Assembly: GCA_910587195.1 (NCBI GenBank)
Contig: CAJUKL010000019.1
Coordinates: 1 to 37,492 of the forward strand
Origin: an uncultured Clostridia bacterium
Lineage (GTDB): Bacteria > Bacillota > Clostridia > Lachnospirales > Anaerotignaceae
Length of the DNA stretch: 37,492 nt
Reading direction: 5' to 3'
The notes below the pieces were generated by a model. The model did no database searches. It had not been told where the DNA came from and was given only the letters and a program-made list of their open reading frames with translations. This document shows, piece after piece, positions 33,045-37,492 of this stretch (position 1 is its first letter; each line of letters starts with the position of its first letter). Position numbers and translations under genes: made by a program.

Positions 33045-33398
33045 TTACTTTCTTGAAAGAAAGTAGGCAAAGAACTTTTGTGCAAAACTTCGTTTTGCAG
33101 CCGTGCGATGAAGTGGAGTAGTTACTTTAGATGAACGACAACAGAGCACCATCGGTTAAAAATTTAGAATCTGTTCCGTTTGCAGAAGATAAAGTTTTTA
33201 GTCAAACTTTTTTCAAAAAGCTTGTAGGTTGTAGGGCAAAGCCCTATAGTCTTTTTATGCTTGTACCGACTAGAGCAAAGCGTAGACTTTTGGGAAACTT
33301 TTTACAAGTGAAAAAAGTTTCCCAAAAACTTCCGATTTCTGTTAAGTTTATAATAAACTATTTTTTTATTTTTAAACTCAAATTATTATAATTTTAGA
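33044..33398 (+). repeat. Hairpin-mosaic repeat, most complete copy (about 355 bp), plus orientation
   Basis: This copy shows the full module order: H1 CTTACTTTC...GAAAGTA, H2 GCAAAAC-TTC-GTTTTGC (33083-33099), a linker with GATG/CATC complementarity (33100-33155), the broken H3 near 33200-33222, H4 GTAGGGC-AAA-GCCCTAT (33231-33247), remains of H5, H6 TTTTGGGAAAC...GTTTCCCAAAA (33288-33327), and the 70-base AT-rich tail. It fills most of the gene-free interval 32968-33439. Confidence 0.85.
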
Positions 33399-33439
33399 AA
33401 AATTTTTATGCGGTTCCTTTAAAAGTAAAAAAATAATTT

Positions 33440-35029
33440 TTAATGTTCTTGTAAATATTTTTTTGCTGCTTTATAAGCATTTTCCATTCCAATATGATAG
33501 CCTCTAATACTTCTTTGCTCATAATCTTTTATAACAGATGTTAAATATTCTTTTATTATTTCCTGTTTTGCTTCTGTTTTTTCCTGTGGAGCTTCATCCT
33601 CTAATACAATTTTATGGACATCTATTTTGGTTAATTCTGGCACAATGTCATAAGATAAATCCATCCAATTATATATATCCCACTTTGTATAGTAATTCAT
33701 ATGTTCCAAATTATATTTTACAACAAAAGCTCCTGGTTTTAAAATACTTATTCCTGTAACAAATAAAAATAACACCAAGAATAAATAACGATATAATTTA
33801 TATTCTTTTTTATAAATGGAATAAATCACACCTATCATACTAACAGCTAACATTGCCAAAAACCAAAGCACTAACATTCTCATAATTGTCATATGATAGG
33901 CTTCTACATATAACATCATACGATAGGCAGAAGATATAATCATAATACCATTACAAATAGAAACAGCTGTTAATATAATGTCTAATACTTTACTTTTTCT
34001 AAATTTCAAATTGCATATTACAAGCATTAAAAAATTAATAATGCTTACAAAAAGTAATTCAAAAAATCCTTTTCTTGCATAAGCTGCATAAGTATACTCC
34101 TGTGGCAAATTTCCTTTTTGTGCAAACAAATATAAAATTTGAATTCCACAAAACAACACATATACAAAAAGCAAGATACTAGTAAAAGTAATTGCAATCA
34201 TAGGTTCCGCTTGTTTTATTTTGCTTTCTCCAGATTCGTTTTTTGCTAATGCAGAAATAAAACAATAAAATAGCCAAAAGCCTGACAAAAATAAAAATAA
34301 TACAATTATCATATTTTGAGGTAAAAACAAATTTCCCAGTAAAGTAATAATCATATTTTTAAATACATCATCTGCTGACATCAGCATAGCAACAATAATA
34401 AAAGTTAAAGGCAAACCAATTCCCAGCCCTAAAAATATATAAGACCATTTTTGTTTTTCTTTCTTTTTGCCTTGTTCTATCATATCCTCTATGGGTTGAA
34501 ACAAACTTGCAATACTTCCAAAAATCAGCAGTAAAAAATTATAGAGATATGTTTTTAAACTCCATTTTCTTTCTTCATATAATTGGTGAAACATAATTAC
34601 AATAAACAATACTAGAATAAGCTTTTTTTGCAAAAAATGTAAAAAATAATAATTTGTCCAAAGCATAACCACACTCAACACAAAAATCATGCCCACATAA
34701 AGTATACTACTTTTTTTTATCTTTATACCCCATTGTTTGATAATGGCAAAACAGCAAGCTAGTTGTGCTGTTGTTGCAAGCAATACGCCAAGCCCTGCTT
34801 CTATTTTATATTCTCCCAAAACATAAAAAAATGCAAACAAAATACAAGTAAGTACAAACTGCCCATAATTTTCCTTTATTTTTTGTTGATAAATTGTTTT
34901 TTCTTTTTTTGGCTTTGGTGTAACGTTTTGTGGTTCTGATTTTGGTTTTTCTAATGGTTCTGCTGCCTTTGATGGCTCTGCTTTTTGTAATTCCACTTTT
35001 TCTAATTCTTTGCTTTGTTGTTCTTCCAT
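33440..35029 (-). CDS. Polytopic membrane protein, DUF4173/DUF4153-like
   Basis: The ATG giving MEEQQSKELEK is preceded by GAGGAGG seven bases upstream, so I set the start there. The 529-residue protein has a charged Lys/Glu/Pro-rich cytoplasmic N-terminus of about 50 residues and then about a dozen hydrophobic segments, ending in a soluble tail. The GYGQ-like entry, the ADDVFKNMI segment after a cluster of helices, and the SGFWLFYCFI region resemble DUF4173-type proteins, usually found beside small HTH regulators and DUF2975 proteins. Function unknown. The gene is third in an operon: its ribosome site lies inside the 3' end of the HTH gene, with a two-base gap. Confidence 0.75.
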   Translation of the reverse strand: MEEQQSKELEKVELQKAEPSKAAEPLEKPKSEPQNVTPKPKKEKTIYQQKIKENYGQFVLTCILFAFFYVLGEYKIEAGLGVLLATTAQLACCFAIIKQWGIKIKKSSILYVGMIFVLSVVMLWTNYYFLHFLQKKLILVLFIVIMFHQLYEERKWSLKTYLYNFLLLIFGSIASLFQPIEDMIEQGKKKEKQKWSYIFLGLGIGLPLTFIIVAMLMSADDVFKNMIITLLGNLFLPQNMIIVLFLFLSGFWLFYCFISALAKNESGESKIKQAEPMIAITFTSILLFVYVLFCGIQILYLFAQKGNLPQEYTYAAYARKGFFELLFVSIINFLMLVICNLKFRKSKVLDIILTAVSICNGIMIISSAYRMMLYVEAYHMTIMRMLVLWFLAMLAVSMIGVIYSIYKKEYKLYRYLFLVLFLFVTGISILKPGAFVVKYNLEHMNYYTKWDIYNWMDLSYDIVPELTKIDVHKIVLEDEAPQEKTEAKQEIIKEYLTSVIKDYEQRSIRGYHIGMENAYKAAKKYLQEH

Positions 35030-35031
35030 GC

Positions 35032-35241
35032 TTATTCCTCCTCTACAAATTCTAAAATATCTCCGGGCTGACATTGTAGTGCCTTACAAATATTTTCCAA
35101 GGTAGAAAATCGAATGGCTTTTGCCTTATTATTTTTTAAGATAGATAAATTTGCCATTGTAATATCAACTTCTTTTGCTAATTCCGTCAGACCCATTTTT
35201 CTTTGCGCCATAACGACATCTAAATTCACACGGATTCCCAT
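35032..35241 (-). CDS. Small Cro/CI-type helix-turn-helix regulator (YozG-like)
   Basis: The 69-residue protein is essentially one HTH domain: MGIRVNLDVVMAQRKMGLTELAKEVDITMANLSILKNNKAKAIRFSTLENICKALQCQPGDILEF. This is the YozG-like group that pairs with DUF2975 membrane proteins. It lies between the DUF2975 gene (10-base gap) and the large membrane protein (2-base gap), so all three form one operon. It probably represses its own operon; direct repeats at the promoter (35749-35781) are a candidate binding site. Confidence 0.9.
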   Translation of the reverse strand: MGIRVNLDVVMAQRKMGLTELAKEVDITMANLSILKNNKAKAIRFSTLENICKALQCQPGDILEFVEEE

Positions 35242-35251
35242 ATCTTTCCTC

Positions 35252-35701
35252 CTATATTGTCAAATCATTTTCTTCTTTATACTTTACTGCTTGCTGAAAA
35301 ACTTTGGATAACACAAAGCTGAACAGACCTGCAATAAAAAAGATAAGAATAATGACAACAGTAGATGGTGTAATCGTATAAAAAAGTCTTATGGTGGTAG
35401 CAATCGAGGCAGCAATGCTATAGCAGCCCATTTTTTTTAGACTTGTTACATTCTGCTCAATAAAACAATTTTCTTCCAATACTGTTTGAAACATTTTTCT
35501 TAATTCTCCGATAATCAAAACAGCGAAAGCACCCGCAATAAAAAATAAAATACACATTTCTATAAAGTGGGTTTGAAATACAGAATACCATTTACCTATA
35601 TAACGAAAAATGACAGGAATAGTAATACATACTAGGCAGCCACTATAATACATAAAATCCAACAGCCATTTTACATATTGTTCTAATCTTTTTTCTTTCA
35701 T
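35252..35701 (-). CDS. DUF2975 family membrane protein
   Basis: The start giving MKEKRLEQYVKWLLDF is used because TAGGGGGG lies eight bases before it; an earlier in-frame ATG has no such site and runs across the promoter. The 149-residue protein has four hydrophobic segments (about 12-36, 48-68, 93-112 and 113-135), as in DUF2975 proteins. These nearly always sit beside a small Cro/CI regulator, as here, and may control that regulator's activity at the membrane (inference). It is first in a three-gene operon. Confidence 0.85.
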   Translation of the reverse strand: MKEKRLEQYVKWLLDFMYYSGCLVCITIPVIFRYIGKWYSVFQTHFIEMCILFFIAGAFAVLIIGELRKMFQTVLEENCFIEQNVTSLKKMGCYSIAASIATTIRLFYTITPSTVVIILIFFIAGLFSFVLSKVFQQAVKYKEENDLTI

Positions 35702-35729
35702 AGAAAAATCCCCCCTATATTTATTTTTT

Positions 35730-35758
35730 ACTATAACACAAGTGTTTCTGTTTTTCAA
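35730..35758 (-). promoter_or_regulatory. Sigma-A promoter of the DUF2975-HTH-DUF4173 operon
   Basis: On the minus strand TTGAAA (35753-35758), 17-base spacer, TATAGT (35730-35735). The first arm lies within the direct repeat described next. Confidence 0.75.
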
Positions 35759-35781
35759 TATATTTTTATTGTTTTTCAATA
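35749..35781 (-). promoter_or_regulatory. Candidate operator: 12-bp direct repeat 21 bp apart
   Basis: TGTTTTTCAATA occurs exactly at 35749-35760 and 35770-35781, a spacing of 21 bp or two helical turns, overlapping and just upstream of the -35 box. A third, weaker relative lies further on (TTTTATCAATAAA). A natural partner is the operon's own Cro/CI protein. Confidence 0.5.
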
Positions 35782-35831
35782 AAAATTTTATTTTTATCAA
35801 TAAATTTATCTTTTGCACATATTCTAAATTA

Positions 35832-36165
35832 GAACTTCTTCAAAAACACACTTACAAGCGTAGAAAACCTTGAGGCTTTGCCCTACAACCTACAAACTTT
35901 TTGAAAAAAGCTTAACCAAAAACTTTATCTTTTGCAAACGCAACAGAACAAAAATTTTAACTACTGGTGTTCTATTGTCATTCATCTACAACAACTGTTT
36001 AAATTCAAAGCATGGCAGCGAAACGAAGTTTCGCACAAAGTTCTTTGCTAAGCTTTCTTTCAAGAAAGCGTGAAAAAAGCTTGACCAAAAACTTTACCCT
36101 ACAGCGACGACCGGAGCGAAGTGTAGAACAAAGTCCTCAAGGCTTCAATCTTTAAAAGTCTGTTC
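35832..36165 (-). repeat. Hairpin-mosaic repeat, minus orientation
   Basis: On the minus strand, H1 GCTTTCTTGAAAGAAAGC is near 36052, H2 GCGAAAC-GAA-GTTTCGC at 36018-36034, then the linker and H3/H4 remains. H4 here is chimeric: GTAGGGC pairs poorly with GCCTCAA, as if halves of two variants were joined. The stretch 35930-36098 nearly duplicates 17750-17905. With the operon promoter region, this fills 35702-36209. Confidence 0.85.
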
Positions 36166-36209
36166 ACCACCGCTGAAACCCTTGATTTTACAATGTTTTT
36201 TATCCTGTT

Positions 36210-36437
36210 TTAATTATTACAAATTTGGCAGCCAAAGCAAGTAAGAAATATAGAATGTTTCGGACATTTTTGAAAGGTCAACACTTCTTCTGCCAGCCAC
36301 ATAACCAGATGTTTTTGGTCAATCGTTTGCGCCAGATTAGAACCACTTAGCACAAGCACATGGATAAAAACATTTGTTAATCCGTTATTCATTTGGATAT
36401 ATTCGCCACTTGACTGAAGTGTAATTATATTTGCCAT
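36210..36437 (-). CDS. Small conserved-looking hypothetical protein (75 aa)
   Basis: The start giving MANIITLQSSGEYIQMNNGL is chosen for the GAAGGA site seven bases upstream; the longer open frame upstream would cross into the divergent promoter. The protein begins with MANIITLQSSGEYIQM and NNGLTNVFIHVLVLSGS, then a C-terminal tail with four cysteines (QKCPKHSIFLTCFGCQIC). I do not recognise the family with confidence and cannot tell whether the cysteine tail is native or results from a frameshift. It is divergent from the 188-residue gene at 36505, from which it is 67 bases away, so the two may be co-regulated. Confidence 0.6.
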   Translation of the reverse strand: MANIITLQSSGEYIQMNNGLTNVFIHVLVLSGSNLAQTIDQKHLVMWLAEEVLTFQKCPKHSIFLTCFGCQICNN

Positions 36438-36455
36438 AAAATCCTTCTTTCTAAA

Positions 36456-36488
36456 TTGTAAAAATATATCAACAATGATATAATCATT
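36456..36488 (+). promoter_or_regulatory. Promoter of the 188-residue gene with an overlapping inverted repeat
   Basis: TTGTAA (36456-36461), 17-base spacer, TATAAT (36479-36484). The -10 box lies within the inverted repeat AATGAT-ATA-ATCATT (36474-36488), which is a possible operator in the divergent 67-bp region. Confidence 0.6.
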
Positions 36489-36504
36489 AAAAAAGGGAAA
36501 TATT

Positions 36505-37071
36505 ATGTTACTAATACAAAACATACAACTTACTTGGGATAAAAAAGAAAGAGGCACAAAAGGTGCAAATGCACGGAAACAATTTTCTATGGCTTACCCA
36601 TTCCCACAAACAAATATATACGATAATATCGTATTACATTATCAATCTTTTTATCAATGCAAGACGAAATTTTTAAATACATTTTATTCCAAAAAAAATT
36701 TTTTCTGCTACCATTCTATAGAACAAGTGAATTTACCAAATGTTACTATTTGTCAAAGAGAAAAAGAATATGAAATCTGTTTTTCCTATCATTATGGTAT
36801 TCCCTACAGGAGAGGACATAATAAAGACTATCATAATATGCAATCTCAATTTTATAGGAAAGATTGTCTTAATGAAATTGCTTTTATATTAAAACAAAAT
36901 GAATATGGGCGTATGGTATGGAACGACCGTACCATAGACCTTGATACGGGGAACTGGTATTATAATATTTACATTCACAATTTTTATGTTGCAAACAAAA
37001 TGCCTCAAAAAAATATTTTGGTTTCTCATACGCCTGATTTTGAATATAAACAAATGGTAATGTTATATTGA
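36505..37071 (+). CDS. Hypothetical protein (188 aa), unknown family
   Basis: This 188-residue soluble protein is rich in Tyr, Asn and His. It starts MLLIQNIQLTWDKKERGTKGANARKQ, contains a central CYHSIEQVNLPNVTICQREKEY and an IPYRRGHNKDYHN segment, and ends QKNILVSHTPDFEYKQMVMLY. No transmembrane helix or signal peptide is visible and I recognise no domain. Ribosome site is AAGGGA. The divergent neighbour, own promoter and a strong terminator (37100-37133) make it a real single-gene unit. Location next to an IS end fits accessory or acquired DNA. Confidence 0.65.
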   Translation: MLLIQNIQLTWDKKERGTKGANARKQFSMAYPFPQTNIYDNIVLHYQSFYQCKTKFLNTFYSKKNFFCYHSIEQVNLPNVTICQREKEYEICFSYHYGIPYRRGHNKDYHNMQSQFYRKDCLNEIAFILKQNEYGRMVWNDRTIDLDTGNWYYNIYIHNFYVANKMPQKNILVSHTPDFEYKQMVMLY

Positions 37072-37099
37072 TAAAAGCACTAGAATAGTGCTCAGCTTG

Positions 37100-37133
37100 T
37101 CAAAAAAGTCAGCCTTGAGGCTGACTTTTTTGA
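37100..37133 (+). terminator. Strong terminator after the 188-residue gene
   Basis: Perfect 15-bp stem TCAAAAAAGTCAGCC (37100-37114), loop TTGA, complement to 37133, with T run inside the right arm. A and T runs flank both sides, so it acts in both directions. Confidence 0.9.
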
Positions 37134-37150
37134 TGTAATAGATATGGGTG

Positions 37151-37492
37151 ATGAAAATGTTAAGAAAAGCAGAAACTCAAAGAGATGTTATAGAAATTGT
37201 AAACTTGGACAAAAAGACCATCTATTACCAAAAATAGACAAAGCGATAGACTTTACCTATTTTTATGAAATAACACAAGAATTATATTGTCATGATAATG
37301 GCAGACCTGCAATAGATCCAGTGATATTATTTAAAATGGTATTAATTCAACATATTTATAGTATTGCTTCATTATGTCGTACTGTAGCAGAAATAGAAAT
37401 GAATATGGCATACAGATGGTTTTTGGGTATCCCTTTGAATGAAAAAGTACCTCATTTTGCAACAATTAGTTATAACTTTAAAAATAGATTTA
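37151..37492 (+). pseudogene. N-terminus of an IS1182-like transposase, frame-broken and cut by the window edge
   Basis: Frame one from ATG 37151 reads MKMLRKAETQRDVIEIVNL and then runs into a stop at 37235. A second frame, from about 37206 to the window end, reads KDHLLPKIDKAIDFTYFYE, CHDNGRPAIDPVILFKMVLI, AYRWFLGIPLNEKVPHFATI. Both parts match the N-terminal DUF772 region of IS1182-type transposases, in which the first segment should run straight into the second. A small deletion just after VNL (near 37203-37208) therefore breaks the gene. The catalytic DDE region lies outside the window, so the loss of function is inferred from the frame change only. Confidence 0.75.

Noticed and set aside
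1..37492. CRISPR arrays, tRNA or rRNA genes
   Set aside because: No regularly spaced short repeats with unique spacers, and no cloverleaf or rRNA motifs were seen. The dispersed hairpin modules are irregularly spaced and structured, not CRISPR-like.

Overview
This window looks like the chromosome of a low-GC, anaerobic Firmicute of class Clostridia (Lachnospiraceae-like). The evidence is the strong A+T bias, AGGAGG-type ribosome sites, sigma-A-type promoters, the gene order rimP-nusA-ylxR-ylxQ-infB-rbfA-nrnA-truB-ribF, a single-chain PurL of about 1,257 residues and a DUF1540 protein. This placement is inferred from gene content only.

Left part (1-9.8 kb): the right end of an IS200/IS605-type element, then a minus-strand pair encoding an HD-domain protein (a CCA-enzyme-like tail without its nucleotidyltransferase) and a pol-beta-type nucleotidyltransferase of the RlaP type. 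Next come a hemerythrin/receiver fusion with seven short internal repeats, an orphan lipoprotein solute-binding protein overlapping a hybrid sensor kinase, and a plus-strand rtcB RNA ligase. HD, RlaP and RtcB together suggest an RNA-repair set interrupted by signalling genes.

Middle (10-21 kb): a BASS-family transporter, ilvD divergent from a FadR-type regulator, an isochorismatase-like hydrolase, a DUF1540 mini-protein, a decayed prophage scar (tape-measure fragment plus an internally deleted integrase), glyA, yajC, purC and purB.

Right (21-37.5 kb): the complete nusA-infB translation operon ending in ribF, a previously untracked 34-residue membrane mini-protein, purL, a three-gene membrane-protein/HTH operon (DUF2975, Cro/CI, DUF4173-like), a divergent pair of unknown genes, and the start of a frame-broken IS1182-like transposase at the edge.

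The most unusual signal is non-coding. At least nine intergenic stretches (8.3, 9.8, 11.1, 16.0, 17.5, 17.8, 28.6, 33.1 and 35.9 kb) are mosaics of one family of short hairpin modules. From copy to copy the stems change on both sides together while loops and linkers stay fixed. Several protein stop codons lie inside or at the edge of these modules, and the ribF stop sits in a hairpin loop. This points to a mobile or domesticated structured element that has settled at gene ends.
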